Shown here: positions 43,441 through 54,059 of the stretch, piece after piece
How positions within the stretch are numbered: position 1 is the stretch's first letter
Layout of the letters: the number at the start of each line of letters is the position of its first letter
Position numbers and translations under genes: made by a program
Assembly (NCBI GenBank): GCA_017165825.1
Contig: CM029367.1
Coordinates: forward strand, 1,067,030 to 1,131,029
Direction of reading: 5' to 3'
From: Hepsetus odoe
Taxonomy: Eukaryota > Chordata > Actinopteri > Characiformes > Hepsetidae
DNA length: 64,000 nt
Notes under the pieces: model-generated
Database searches by the model: none
What the model was told of the DNA's origin: nothing
Seen by the model: the letters and a program-made list of their open reading frames with translations, nothing else

Positions 43441-45570
43441 TGGGTGCATTCTAGAGTTCGAACAGTGGTAATGAGTGAAATATTTAGAGGTATTAAAAAT
43501 ATACTGCAGTCTAAAATCCTGCAGATTTACAGTTTCAGTTGTTACAATTCTGATTTCTTTTTTCTTTTAAATCATTCATTATAAACTCATTATCGATATT
43601 TCTAACAAGTTCACAAAAGCACATTTTGTATGTAAAACAAATTAAAAACCTTAATATTTCTAGGGTATGTTCTGTAAATAATAGATATTCTGCCTTGTAC
43701 TAGAGCCAAATCAGGACTGGCCACTAAACCGGATTCATTTGTAAATAAAATCTGTGTATCTGGGACCGTTTGCATTGTGCCACATGTGGCAGTTTATCAG
43801 TTATCACTATTGCTACATTCCCTCCTTTTTCCCGTCTATCCATGTGAAAACAAAAAAGTTGATTTGAAAAGATGTGAATGTCTGGGTACGTTAAAGCGAT
43901 AAGAAGATACTGGTTATAAATCTGCAGAAATGTAACAATGAGATTTGTTTTTGGGTGTAAATACAGTAAAAGCAGGACTGGGCGAAAGGAACCAAAACTT
44001 AAACCAAGCAAAAAGAAACAGCAATAAATATGACTGTCTATAAACTGGTTGCAGAGTGGTAGTGACGGCCGCAACCGACTGGGAGACAAGTTAACATTTA
44101 CGAAAGATCGTAAGACTTTTATGACCGTTGGCGTAGAGTTACATGTAACAACACTTGTCAAAGTCAGTTCTGCACCAAAGAAAATGAAAGTTTTTTGGGA
44201 TCAGCCTTTAAAAATGTTTATGTAGATTCATGTCAGCTGTCATAAAAGTCTTATGATGGCTAACTAATCTACACAGACATTTAAGCTTATCCCGATATGG
44301 ACATTCTGGATCATGTTTGTTGGTAAAAACACAAATATTAATTCTGATGTCAAAATCTGTGTCCAATAGCCTTCCTACAGGTTGAGAATCACCAGATTTT
44401 TAAACGTGTCAGCTTTTTGCATTTTAAGTCCATTTTTCCCCTCCGCCAACACCCCCATCACTACCCTCTCTCAATGAACGACAAGTGACAGATTCTAACG
44501 GCTGTGGAAAGAAATCCTCGCCTGCTCCTGCACTCCAAGCCATCATTACTCTCGCTGGCTTGTTTAAAAGGAAAAACAACAAAAAAAGAGCTCCAGCTCC
44601 GGCGTTAATGCGTCAGGCGGCACGAGTCAAGAGCACGTGGGTGGTCAGAGTGTTTAACACATTGTGTTTGAGTTTCAGTGGCAGGGTAAACATCTTCAGG
44701 CCCTGATGTACGATCCCACCGACAAACAAAGCCGCCGACGCCTTTGAAGCACCCTGGCCGGGCACTGAAGCGGGAGGGCGCTGCTCAGTTCAATAGCTGA
44801 CGAAATTTATTAAGCTGTTTGAAGATCCTTTCTGAAGCCCACGGCGGAGAGCGAATGGCTTCCTCCACGCCAAGCTGAGGAGGACGTGGCAGCCCGTGAT
44901 GAATGTCGACCAAATCTGAGAGAAGCAGAAAACGCATTCCCGGCCAATTAGCTAATTTGTGGTAACACTTCTGCGACCCTACATTAACACGCGAGAAGCG
45001 TGGCAGAGGAACTTCGCTCAGAAGGGGATTTAGCGGATGAATCGATGACCAGTGATTTGTAGGAGAAGGCCATCGAGGCTGTGGTTCCTACAGAAAGTGC
45101 TTTGGCCTCCAGTTCAACCTCAGCCTCACTTCTGCGTGGCAGCCTTGTTTATCCTTGGTAGGGATTGATGGTCAGGGTTCTTAACACTGTGACCTCGGCA
45201 CAGCGGCCTCTATGAGCAACTGAGCTGGGATGTACCAGGCAGAACAGAGAGAGAAACAGAATTAGGCTAAAAACAGAAAATCAGTCACTAGGGATGCACA
45301 AGCCAGTGTATTTCTTGGTGCTGGTCCCAGTACCGGATAAATGGGAAGGGTTACTTCAGAAAGAGCACCTGGTGTAAAACGAGGAGAACGAAACAGGATC
45401 CATACAGGATCGGTCGAGGCCCAGGTTGACAATGACTAGACAGGTGGAAAGTGGGCAACTTCCACAGGGCCATGTTGACCACAGAGGAGGAAGAAGAGGA
45501 GGAAGAAGAGGATGAAGGGATGTCTGATGCAGGAGGAGAGAAGGAAGTGTAGCAGACTTCTAACTAGCCT
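43440..45570. other. Unique, mostly AT-rich non-coding sequence
   Basis: No simple repeat, SINE or RNA gene recognised. The part at 44880-45010 (GGCCAATTAGCTAATTTGTG, CCTACATTAACACGCG) has candidate conserved-element texture. The 145-codon minus-strand frame at 43724-44161 has no recognisable domain. Confidence 0.3.
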
Positions 45571-45574
45571 AAAA

Positions 45575-45770
45575 GCCAACATTCACCACCACCACCATTC
45601 TTCAGCTCAGCCTCAACTCTCTTAGAGCAGCTCCTTTCTTTAAGTCGTCTTCAGGAACACTTCTCCAGGCTTCTTGAAGGACATCCCAAAGCTCTTCTTT
45701 GGACATCCAGCTGTTTTTGTTTTCTCTGGAGATGATCTACTTCTGTCTCTGAAACTGCTCCAATACCAGG
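45575..45770 (-). pseudogene. Tc1-like transposase C-terminal remnant (reverse)
   Basis: CACCACCACCATTCTTCAGC, TCAGCCTCAACTCTCTTAGA, GCAGCTCCTTTCTTTAAGTC, CTTCTCCAGGCTTCTTGAAG and GACATCCCAAAGCTCTTCTT is the reverse complement of the segment at 17640-17792. On the minus strand it encodes an EELWDVLQEAW-like transposase tail with breaks. Confidence 0.6.
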
Positions 45771-45784
45771 ACTGTACTGAACAT

Positions 45785-46112
45785 GAGAGACAACAACACT
45801 GTCCTTCAGGAAGATCTGGAGAACTGCTCAGGTACAGAGACTGGGCTGATGCGAGAGACAACAACACTGTCCTTCTGGGAAGATCTGGAGAACTCTCCAG
45901 GTACAGAGACTGGACTGAAAATGGAGGAACAACAACACTTGTCCTTCAGGAAGATCTGGAGAACGCTCAGGTACAGAGACTGGACTGAACATGAGAACAA
46001 CAACACTGTCCTTCGGAAGATCAGGAGAACCACGCTCAGGTACAGAGACTGGACTGAAAATGAGAGACAACAACACTGTCCTTCAGGAAGATCTGGAGAA
46101 CTGCTCAGCCCC
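45785..46112 (+). repeat. ~68-71 bp tandem repeat next to a Tc1 remnant
   Basis: Five copies of GAGACAACAACACTGTCCTT, CAGGAAGATCTGGAGAACTG and CTCAGGTACAGAGACTGGAC. ACAACAACACTG marks fall near 45790, 45858, 45928, 45998 and 46068. The array starts directly after the Tc1 fragment, so it may have grown from transposon sequence. Frames across it are repeat translations. Confidence 0.92.
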
Positions 46113-46891
46113 ATTTAGAACTCACTTGTCTAAAAACCACATGTGAGCCTGAGGTCACCATGATCAAAATAAAACACCCCCCACAGTGTTGGGCTATGAA
46201 GTTCTGCAAACGGAGGATGAATTCCCGTCTGAGCACCATCAGCTTGAGAAGAAACTATAGATGACGGTCAAATGGAGGAAAAAGAAGTAGTGAATGATGG
46301 TCGGTTTCTTCTGCGTGGCTCAGTTTGGGATGGGCTGGAGAAAGCATGCATCTTCTGCTCCCATCTTAGACATGATGGAAAAGGTCCTTCCTGAAGAAGG
46401 AAAGAATATGCACTCAAGAGGTTTTGTGGCACATGGGCTGAAAAGATGGACTAGTTTTATTTTCCATCTTCTGCGACTGATTTCATTTCACTGGTGGCTT
46501 TTGGAGGACAGTCGGCTGATGCTCAGAAGGCAGATTGTTAGGACTGGAACCAGGTTCGTTTAAAGGATTTCCTAAATAAGGCCGTTTTCCCACATGAACA
46601 TGTGCAGAGAATCCTGAAAGTCAAGTTGTGGGATGCACGCTATGTTCTCCAATCGTTTTAGAGCTCCAAAACTCAATAAACACACTAATAACTATTTTAA
46701 CAGACCAACAGCCGAAGGAAGCCACTGATTGGTTAAAATATCACAAAAAAGATTAAACAAACACTTAACCTGAACAGATTTGTCCTGTTAGCGGTGAAAT
46801 AAAGACACACAGATTGATCAAGTTTGTGGAACAAATCGAAACTCTTAAATAAGACGCAGAATCACACAAGAGAAAGTGTGTGAGTGTGAGA

Positions 46892-46895
<4 letters not shown>

Positions 46896-46929
<34 letters not shown>
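46896..46929. repeat. (GT)n microsatellite
   Basis: A GT tract preceded by GTGAGTGTGAGAGTGAG. Confidence 0.93.
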
Positions 46930-46931
<2 letters not shown>

Positions 46932-47224
46932 CATGAACTTTCCTCTGTAGGTGCAGTTTGGGGGCGGGGCTGCATTAGGTCAAGTGAGACATTGAGTGGA
47001 TGTACAAACACAGAAAGAGGGAGAGAGAGAGAGAGAGATAGATAGATAAAAGAATTTGAACTGAATTTGAAAAGACTCAAAAAGAAAGAAAGAAAGGAGA
47101 GCATGTGAGAGAAACAGATAAGAGAAGTTAGAAAAACAACACAAAGACAAAAAGAAAGAACGAAACAAAAGAACGAACATATGAAAAAGAGAGAACATTT
47201 TTCTGTAGTAGCTAATTTTTATCA

Positions 47225-47370
47225 GTTCAGACACTCCCTCCTTCCTCCCGTCCCCTCCTCCTCCGTCCTCTCCCGTCCTCCCCGTCTCCCGTCCCCCCAT
47301 CCCTCCGTCTCCCCGTCCCCCCCGTCCTCCCATCCCCGTCTCCCCGTCCCCCGTCTCCTCCCGTCCCGCA
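47225..47370. repeat. C/T-rich (CCGTC/CCCTCC) tract
   Basis: TCCTCCCGTCCCC, CCGTCTCCCGTCCCCCC-type units on a ~8-15 base scale. It is G-poor, with CpG retained inside each CCGTC. Confidence 0.85.
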
Positions 47371-47924
47371 GTGAGTCCACCGAGCGGAGGTTCGGGAGCT
47401 GCTGACAGGAGCAGAGATGAAGAGCAGGCGGACAGTAGAGTCTGGGGTTTATTCTCACTCCGACCCAGCAGCACATCGCCTGGCACTGCGCCTGTGTCCG
47501 TTCCCAGACCCCGCTGCCCGACGTCCACCCGGGCCGTCCCCAAGTCCACACAGACGGACATCAGGGAGGTGAACTAGAGTGAACACATCCCCAATACTAG
47601 AGTTTGTCAATTCGTAAGAATTCCTTCTGATTCAAAGTGAATTCCATTATTTCTCCTTTCAGTTCTTTTTTGCTTTTATGGCTGTGCTAAAGTCTTGAAC
47701 CCCTCATTCCTTCATATTTTGCTTTCAGACATGAAGCAGTGAAGAACCAGGTGCAGATGATTCCAGATGATCAGGTGACGCTGAGTGGGTGAAACCTCTT
47801 TATCTAGATCCTTATATCTTTAGATTATTAAGAAATGGGGGTCAAGACTTTTGCACAATACTTTATGTTTTGTGCCATTTCCTTCGCCTTCCCAACATCC
47901 AGACCCTTTTCAGACACGAACACA

Positions 47925-48035
47925 CAGAAGAGACGTCCCTCTGTGTGTCCATCGGTGCAGGACGGACAGAAGGAGACGTGAGAGAGAGGACAGGGAGAGT
48001 GGACGGCGGAGAAAAGGCGTGTGTTGAGTGCGATG
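47925..48035 (+). repeat. Solo 5' flank of the composite minisatellite element
   Basis: ACACAGAAGAGACGTCCCTC, GTGTGTCCATCGGTGCAGGA, GAGAGAGGACAGGGAGAGTG and GACGG match 58525-58620. No array follows; a CACTTTCACTTACTTTTG end is seen near 48072. Confidence 0.7.
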
Positions 48036-48669
48036 TCCGTGACTCAAAAGAGCAAGCTATCGCTTTCGCATTCACTTTCACTTACTTTTGCAGAGGAACA
48101 TCTATAAGAGTCTATAAAAATTCCTGGCCTGCTAGAGCTGACCTAGTCATATGTGAATGTCCCTGCTGAGCTCCAGACAGCTCATCAAGGTGGGGGGACG
48201 TATCTCAGCCCACATAGGACAAACCACAGGACATCTCCAGTCCACCTGCCATGTACGTCCCAGCTTCTTTTCTCGAGAAGGAGCTACAAAAAATGTGCAA
48301 ATGCGAGCAAGGTTGAGGACATTAGCATGTCTCATGGCAGATATCCCTGAAAACACACATTCGTCCACATGTCCTTTGAGACCCACCAATCCGATCCCAC
48401 GGGTGAGGAGAGACAGGAGATAAAAACAGGCAAGTGGAAGGGCAGCCATATCGGCTTTCTGTAAACTTCTGGTCCTGAAAAGAAGAGCGCGCGGCCGAGC
48501 CCTTTGATGGTGGCTACTTCGGTTGTCTTGTGCTCCTTCTAAGTCCTCACCAGAAGGGCGTGGGTTCTTCCCCCTTTCAAAGTTCCATATACAAGAACAT
48601 AAATATCAGGGTTCTTCAATCAGTGCCTCACCGTAACAGGGACCATATTGTGGAGGATGGCGTGCTGGC

Positions 48670-48674
<5 letters not shown>

Positions 48675-48716
<42 letters not shown>
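48675..48716. repeat. (GT)n microsatellite
   Basis: A pure GT tract, first of three within 430 bases. Confidence 0.97.
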
Positions 48717-48717
<1 letters not shown>

Positions 48718-48854
48718 GGTAGGGGGTCTGTAAGTGTGTTGGGAGGTGTTGTTCGAACACCTGATGACCCTAAAGTGTTGTTCGTGTGTGTTTACGAGTA
48801 TTTGTGCGCTTCTTGAGTGTTTGTGTGAGTGGGTTTCCGTACAGCATGTTTTAG

Positions 48855-48857
<3 letters not shown>

Positions 48858-48911
<54 letters not shown>
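48858..48911. repeat. (GT)n microsatellite
   Basis: A pure GT tract followed by GTGAGTGTGAGTGTGTG. Confidence 0.97.
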
Positions 48912-48913
<2 letters not shown>

Positions 48914-49041
48914 TGAGTGTGTGAGTGTGTGTTGTGTGAGTGTGAGATTGAGGGAACCATATGTGTGTTAGCTGCCTTCAGCTGGACTGTTTTCCATTTC
49001 CTCTCATGGCAGATAGAGCTGGAACATGTTGCTTTAAAAAG

Positions 49042-49043
<2 letters not shown>

Positions 49044-49096
<53 letters not shown>
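49044..49096. repeat. (GT)n microsatellite
   Basis: A pure GT tract; the third in the cluster. Confidence 0.97.
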
Positions 49097-49097
<1 letters not shown>

Positions 49098-49354
49098 CAG
49101 AACTGACAACAGTGACAGAACTATTACAAAAATGATACAGTAGAGGTCAAAAAGCTCCTGCTCACTGCTTCTCCGCTGAGCTGCTTCCTGAGGCTGGACG
49201 ATACGAGAGAAATGCAACCTGGTGATCATTTTCACGATATTTCATTTTTATTTCTCTCTTGGGCTCAAAAACAGCAGTGCAGACAAAAAAAGGCGATAAT
49301 GATCTAAAATATATCTGTTTTAATGACTTCTTTTCTCTCATGAGGGACTAGATA

Positions 49355-49600
49355 GCTCCGCTGGTAAAGCGTCAGACAGGGTAGGGTTCATGGTTCTAGT
49401 CCTTGGTCAGATGATCTGTGTAGGTGCTGTTGGTCTATTGGTGCCTACAGACCATGAGGTCACGGGTTAGATTCCCACCTCCAGCCCTGCCACCACTGCG
49501 TTCCTGAGCAAAAACCCTGAACCCTGAGCTGCTCCAGGGGGACAGTCCCTGCAGTTAGGAACTGGGAGACTTTCTGGACAAGGCTGTCTGCTAACAGTCT
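49355..49600 (+). mobile_element. SINE family C, tRNA-like head
   Basis: TAGATAGCTCCGCTGGTAAA resembles an A box, and a GGTCACGGGTTAGATTCCCA B-box region follows at ~49460. The body reads CCACCACTGCGTTCCTGAGC, AAACCCTGAACCCTGAGCTG, CAGGGGGACAGTCCCTG and a GGCTGTCTGCTAAC tail. Relatives are at 52185 and reverse at 37640. Confidence 0.65.
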
Positions 49601-49661
49601 TTGTGTTGGTTTCTTCTGTGCTCAGATAGCTCCCAGCTCCTTCACACTTATCTACCAGGTT

Positions 49662-49906
49662 CAGGGGCAGCGGTGGTCTAGTGGTGAGGGAGTCGCCCCG
49701 GATCAGAAGATTGTGGGCTCGATTCCCTCACCAGTAGGTTACCCTGAGATACCCTTGAGCAAGGTACTGTCCCTGTCACTGCTCCCTGGGCGCTTTCAAT
49801 AGCTGCCCCCTGCTGCACGCGTGTGTGGGGGTGAAACGCAGAGGCTGAATTTAGTTGTATTGTGCTGTGCTGCGTTTCACAATAACGAGGATAGTCACTT
49901 TCACTT
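49662..49906 (+). mobile_element. Full-length tRNA-derived SINE (family A)
   Basis: The head GGGGCAGCGGTGGTCTAGTGG carries the A box, with B box GGGCTCGATTCCC. The body is CCTGAGATACCCTTGAGCAA, GGTACTGTCCCTGTCACTGC and TCAATAGCTGCCCCCTGCTG. The tail GATAGTCACTTTCACTTTTT abuts the minisatellite array at 49915. Confidence 0.9.
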
Positions 49907-49914
49907 TTTCAGAG

Positions 49915-50058
49915 TATACAGTAAAAAGTACAGGAATGTACTGAGAGTGTAAAGTAAAAGTACAGGAATGTACTGAGAGTGTAAAGTAAAAAGTACAGGA
50001 ATGTACTGAGAGTGTAAAGTAAAAGTACAGGAATGTACTGAGAGTGTAAAGTAAAGTC
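49915..50058 (-). repeat. 32-33 bp palindrome-core minisatellite, array 5
   Basis: Four to five units of GTAAAGTAAAAGTACAGGAA then TGTACTGAGAGT, reverse orientation. The left edge touches a SINE tail and the right edge touches the hAT-like segment at 50059. Confidence 0.95.
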
Positions 50059-50145
50059 TGTTTGAGAAAGTAAAGCTATCTGGGTTAAATACCTGAATAT
50101 TCTTTTTAAGTACAGTAACTTCATTACTTTTATGACTTTGTGTCT
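50059..50145 (-). mobile_element. hAT-like terminal segment of the composite element
   Basis: Minus-strand reading gives AAAGTAATGAAGTTACTGTA, CTTAAAAAGAATATTCAGGT, ATTTAACCCAGATAGCTTTA, CTTTCTCAAACAGACTT. It matches 58385-58510 in order. The AAGTAACTAAGTAC-style end resembles that of fish hAT-type non-autonomous transposons (inference). Confidence 0.5.
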
Positions 50146-50387
50146 TATTTAACGGGAGGAAAATCCAAATTTTGATCTATAAACCCAGAAGCGCAGCTTC
50201 GATAAAGGTCGGAAAGCCAATGTATGCGAAGCAGCAATGCAGAAAAAAAAAGGAAGAAAACAATAGAAAATGGTCTTAGTGTTGCGAAAGAAAGTGTAGA
50301 GATTTCCCTGAAGACTCATAACAGTCTCTAACCAAACACACCCCTTCTATCAGAAATCCTTCACTGAGAATCTTTCCACTGTTTATA

Positions 50388-50397
<10 letters not shown>

Positions 50398-50438
<41 letters not shown>
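50398..50438. repeat. (CA)n microsatellite
   Basis: A pure CA tract preceded by TCTCTCTC. Confidence 0.97.
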
Positions 50439-50440
<2 letters not shown>

Positions 50441-50622
50441 CATTGCAAACAAATCTTTCCACCCAGGACTCAATTAAGCCCTCAGTTTAGATTTTAAGGT
50501 TCCTTTTCATCAGCCTGTTCCATTTTTCCTCCTTTCCACCATCAACATGTTCTGTTTTAATCCAAAACCTTCTCCAAACATCTCCTCAGGCATCATCTTC
50601 ACCAGCGTTATGTGTCTTAGAG

Positions 50623-50650
50623 TGACGTCTGGTTCCAGTCACCACCACTG
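50623..50650 (-). repeat. Dispersed short motif, reverse copy
   Basis: TGACGTCTGGTTCCAGTCAC then CACCACTG is the reverse complement of the copy at 20160. Confidence 0.5.
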
Positions 50651-50764
50651 TGAAGCGTTCCAACACCAAACCCTCTCTGAAATGCAGGAATCTGGACAGA
50701 AAACTCCTCTAATCACTTGCGCAATGCGTCTTTCACAAAAGATAAAATATGCGCATAATAATGA

Positions 50765-51135
50765 GGACGCGATGTGCTATGCGGGGCCGGTATCGTAAAC
50801 AGCACCGTTGGTCGGGGTCGCGTTCGCTCTTCCCAGCACTGCTCCCCGTCCTTCCGGGACACCCTCGTTCCCGCTTGACGGAGGCCTGACCGTCCGGCGG
50901 AAGAATGCGGGCCGAACAAACGGACGCTTGTTGCGAGGGATGGCACGCTGAGAAAGAGGGACACCCACGATGAAAAACAAACACAGGCGACGCCTCGGAG
51001 GGATATCGGATGTTCGTCCTCATTTCTAGCCTTCGCTCCGGTAGCAGCAGGCGAAAGAGTTCGGAGAAGTCATCGGGTCCAAACCAGGGACGGGGTCTAC
51101 ATTAATAAACAAGCTCGGGGCCGCGAGCGCGAAGG
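50765..51135. other. CpG-rich unique segment
   Basis: CpG is dense (GGTCGGGGTCGCGTTCGCTC, GGCCGCGAGCGCGAAGG) compared with the surrounding sequence. Three overlapping minus-strand frames (50713-51023) have no recognisable protein. It could be an orphan CpG island. No exon or transcription start can be supported. Confidence 0.35.
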
Positions 51136-51759
51136 TTAGGACTCAAAAAGTGATTTTAGTCCTCAAATTAAACTGTCCATCTTCTTTCAGACGGTCAGCA
51201 CTCATAAGACAGGCGTGAGCAGGGAATAAGACATCGGTAGAGCACGAAGGACGACGCTGTGAGAGGTTAATGTCTCAGTTTAAGCTACAGAACTCGTTAA
51301 TGCTGCTTCGTTAGAGCGTCACTAACGAAAGAGTCATCGCAATCAACCGATTAATCATCCTAGCTCACCTTGAAACCATGAGGTCCTAATAAATATTCCG
51401 ATTTTGCTTAAAGGTTAGTCAATGCTTATGTGTGTGTGATGCAGGTTGCCAGATCCTCGGTAACCTTAAACTATCTCGTTCATGTCTGTGGTGTGAAGAG
51501 TGCTCATATCATATTTAAAAGGTGAGCGTGTGTGTGTGTGTAGCATCGGTCCAGTTCAACAGTGTGGGGGGGCTATGATCGGTTGCCAAGCACAGCAGAG
51601 CGGAGGAAGCTCCATAGCGACGGGCTGGCCATGGTGTCTTGTCTCCAGCCGAGCCGTGTCGCTCTGTGTGTGTGTTCCTTCACTCAGTGGAGCTCTCTGA
51701 AGGGGGTGTGTAATACGGACCACAATCAGTCAGACTTCGGGTCACTGCTGGGACAGAAC

Positions 51760-51761
<2 letters not shown>

Positions 51762-51797
<36 letters not shown>
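51762..51797. repeat. (GT)n microsatellite
   Basis: A pure GT tract followed by GAGAGAG. Confidence 0.96.
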
Positions 51798-51804
<7 letters not shown>

Positions 51805-51908
51805 CTCTGCAATCAGTGTAATACCTCCACTGAAGACCCCCCTCAGGTCTGCAGAAGAATTCCACTGAAATAATGTGAAAAAGTAAAAGTGGCTGAAAAG
51901 AAAATTGT

Positions 51909-51935
51909 TTAAAAAAAAAAAAAAAAAAAAAAAAA
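51909..51935. repeat. Poly(A) run
   Basis: About 26 consecutive A bases. It could be a retroposon tail, but nothing recognisable lies immediately upstream. Confidence 0.9.
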
Positions 51936-52044
51936 TCACAGGAATTCCTTTGAGGAATGAATCACAAACTCTCAAAACGAAGAGAATCACGAAGAAAAGT
52001 GTAGCGTGTTTTCTTCCTCAGACGCAAACGATGATCAGAGCCTC

Positions 52045-52185
52045 CATGGATGGAACTGGTCCAACATGTCCCACAGATGCTGGAGGGGATTGAGATGTTC
52101 CTCAGTCGGTTTGGAGTTTGGAGTGTGGCAGGACATCATCCTGCTGAAAGAGGACATCAGGGGACACCGTTAGGAAAACAGGTGG
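52045..52185 (+). mobile_element. DNA-transposon fragment, left part
   Basis: GGTCCAACATGTCCCACAGA, TGCTGGAGGGGATTGAGATG, TGTGGCAGGACATCATCCTG and CTGAAAGAGGACATCAGGG match, from memory, the interior of a common fish transposon whose right part (CAGCGCCCGAGGTTTCCCAG, AGATCATTGTCCAGAACGTC) resumes at 52338-52405 after a SINE. Confidence 0.55.
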
Positions 52186-52337
52186 TTCAAGAGTTCCCAG
52201 GTTTGAATCCCACCTCAGGCACTACCACCACTGGGTCCCTGAGACCCTGAACCCTGAGTGTCTCCACGGGGACTGTCCCTGTGATCAGGACATGGACGTC
52301 TCTCTGGAGAAGAGCGTTTGATAAATGCCAGCATGAA
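52185..52337 (+). mobile_element. SINE family C inserted in a DNA transposon
   Basis: CCCAGGTTTGAATCCCACCT holds a B box (GGTTTGAATCC). It is followed by CACCACTGGGTCCCTGAGAC, CCTGAACCCTGAGTGTCTCC, GGGGACTGTCCCTGTGATCA and a GCGTTTGATAAATGCC tail. Confidence 0.65.
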
Positions 52338-52405
52338 TGCAGCGCCCGAGGTTTCCCAGCAGATCATTGTCCAGAACGTCTCACTGTGTCCGGCGGCTTC
52401 CCGTA
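52338..52405 (+). mobile_element. DNA-transposon fragment, right part
   Basis: GAGGTTTCCCAGCAGATCAT, TGTCCAGAACGTCTCACTGT and GTCCGGCGGCTTCCCGTAG continue the element interrupted at 52185. Confidence 0.5.
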
Positions 52406-52619
52406 GTTCCCTTCAGATCGATCCCTACTCGTTTATTCATCTGTTCTTTCTTTGGAAAGCCGCCGTGTGGAGGAGTTGTGTTTACACAGGAACAATCAAG
52501 CACTCCTGAAGAGTCAACATTAAACCAGAGGAGCTGTTTCATCCACTTCATACACATTCATCAGGAAAACGAGCGCAAAAAGCAGGCCACTCTCAGAGCG
52601 GACATTAAATACACACCTT

Positions 52620-52621
<2 letters not shown>

Positions 52622-52651
<30 letters not shown>
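52622..52651. repeat. (CA)n microsatellite
   Basis: A pure CA tract followed by CTCTC. Confidence 0.95.
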
Positions 52652-52654
<3 letters not shown>

Positions 52655-53609
52655 CAAATACTTCCAGTGAAATAGGGTCTCCAGCAAAGTCATTCAGATA
52701 GAAATATAGATAGATAGATAAACAAGGATAGGTTAGACAGGAAGATGGACATATATACAGACTGATGGACAGACAGACACTTTTGAACGAGCGCACTCAT
52801 TGTAACTTCCCTGCAAAATAAAAAACCCTTTTTTAACTTTCACTTTCAGAGTAATTGGACAGACTGTGACAGGACAGAAAAAAATCCCAACCATAACTCA
52901 TGAGGGTGGATCCTGAGGGTGACCTGGCAACCCATCACTCAGGCCTGAGTCAGGCTGTGTGATGTTTTGGGAGCGCTGAGATGGAGGGAAGGCATTTCGG
53001 TCGGGAGGGTCTTCAGCAGCCCTGGACGTTTATAGAGGACGCAGCGAGGAGGAAACACGGCTGCCAATCAAACAGCAGCTTCTCCCATAAATACTCCTGA
53101 TTGGCTGCGCCTCAGAAATGCTACAAGTTGAATCCAGACTGCACGGCCTGAAGGCGCGGAACTGCCCGGAGGGTGAGATTATGAATTCGCTGATTTAAGA
53201 CGTGCTCTCTGATTCGACCTTCCTAGCCGAGCCAGAACTGGCCAAGGTTCGGTTCTCATCTTTTCCTCCAACTGCTGAGCCAACACGTTCGAGCAGGACC
53301 TGTTTTCCTGACCTCCCCTTGGCCAAGACCTTAGCCGTGGAAGGAGGTATGGGGTTATCTGAGCTTTCCAGCTAAATCTTGAACAAATCAGGGTTCACTC
53401 ACATATGCATGACCTCGGGAAACGTGTGTCCTGCTCAGAACATGCTTTCAAAAGAAAGGTGCCAAAAAGTGGTCCCTGAGAACCTGCAACGACCCCTAAA
53501 AAAGAAGGTTCTTTGGTGATAACAGCGAGACCCAACCTGGCGTCTCAAGGAATCCCTTGAAAGTTCCTTACTTGCCAGAATAACACGGTTCTCAGAGAAC
53601 CTTTTATAA

Positions 53610-54055
53610 ACAGGTGAGTGTATGCAGAGCTTATTTAATAAGAACCATGCTTGGTTCCCTAAAGACCCAGAGATTATGCAAACATGTCCTTTATGATGAG
53701 AACATCTGCGGTAAGCTCCTCCCACTCAACCAGAACCACCACTACTGGCTAATTGAACTTCCTGTGACAGACTCTAACGATCTCTTTTATAGAAACTCAT
53801 ACTTCACCAGAACTCATCACTAAATCTGTTCATTTAAAAAAAGCACTTTCTCTTTCTTTTCCGTCTTTATTTCCAGTGTGGACCAGAGGAGGACGGGTTC
53901 CCCTTTTGAGTCTTGGTTCCTCCCAAGGTTTCTTCCTTCAATTTTAGGAACTTCTGACGCTCACTCAGGTCTCTGTAAAGCTGCTTTGTGAACAGCAGTT
54001 GTAAAAAAGCGCTCTGTAAATAAAACTGACTTGACTTGACTTCCTCGCTAGGTTT
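53610..54055 (+). mobile_element. Retroposon 3' end with (TTGAC)n tail
   Basis: GACCAGAGGAGGACGGGTTC, TGAGTCTTGGTTCCTCCCAA, GGTTTCTTCCTTCAATTTTA, TGTAAAGCTGCTTTGTGAAC, AAGCGCTCTGTAAATAAAAC end in TGACTTGACTTGACTT. The AAATAAA(A)CTTGACTTGAC ending is a very common fish SINE/LINE 3' end. A second, truncated copy is at 63150. The boundary on the left is approximate. Confidence 0.75.
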
Positions 54056-54059
54056 TGGA

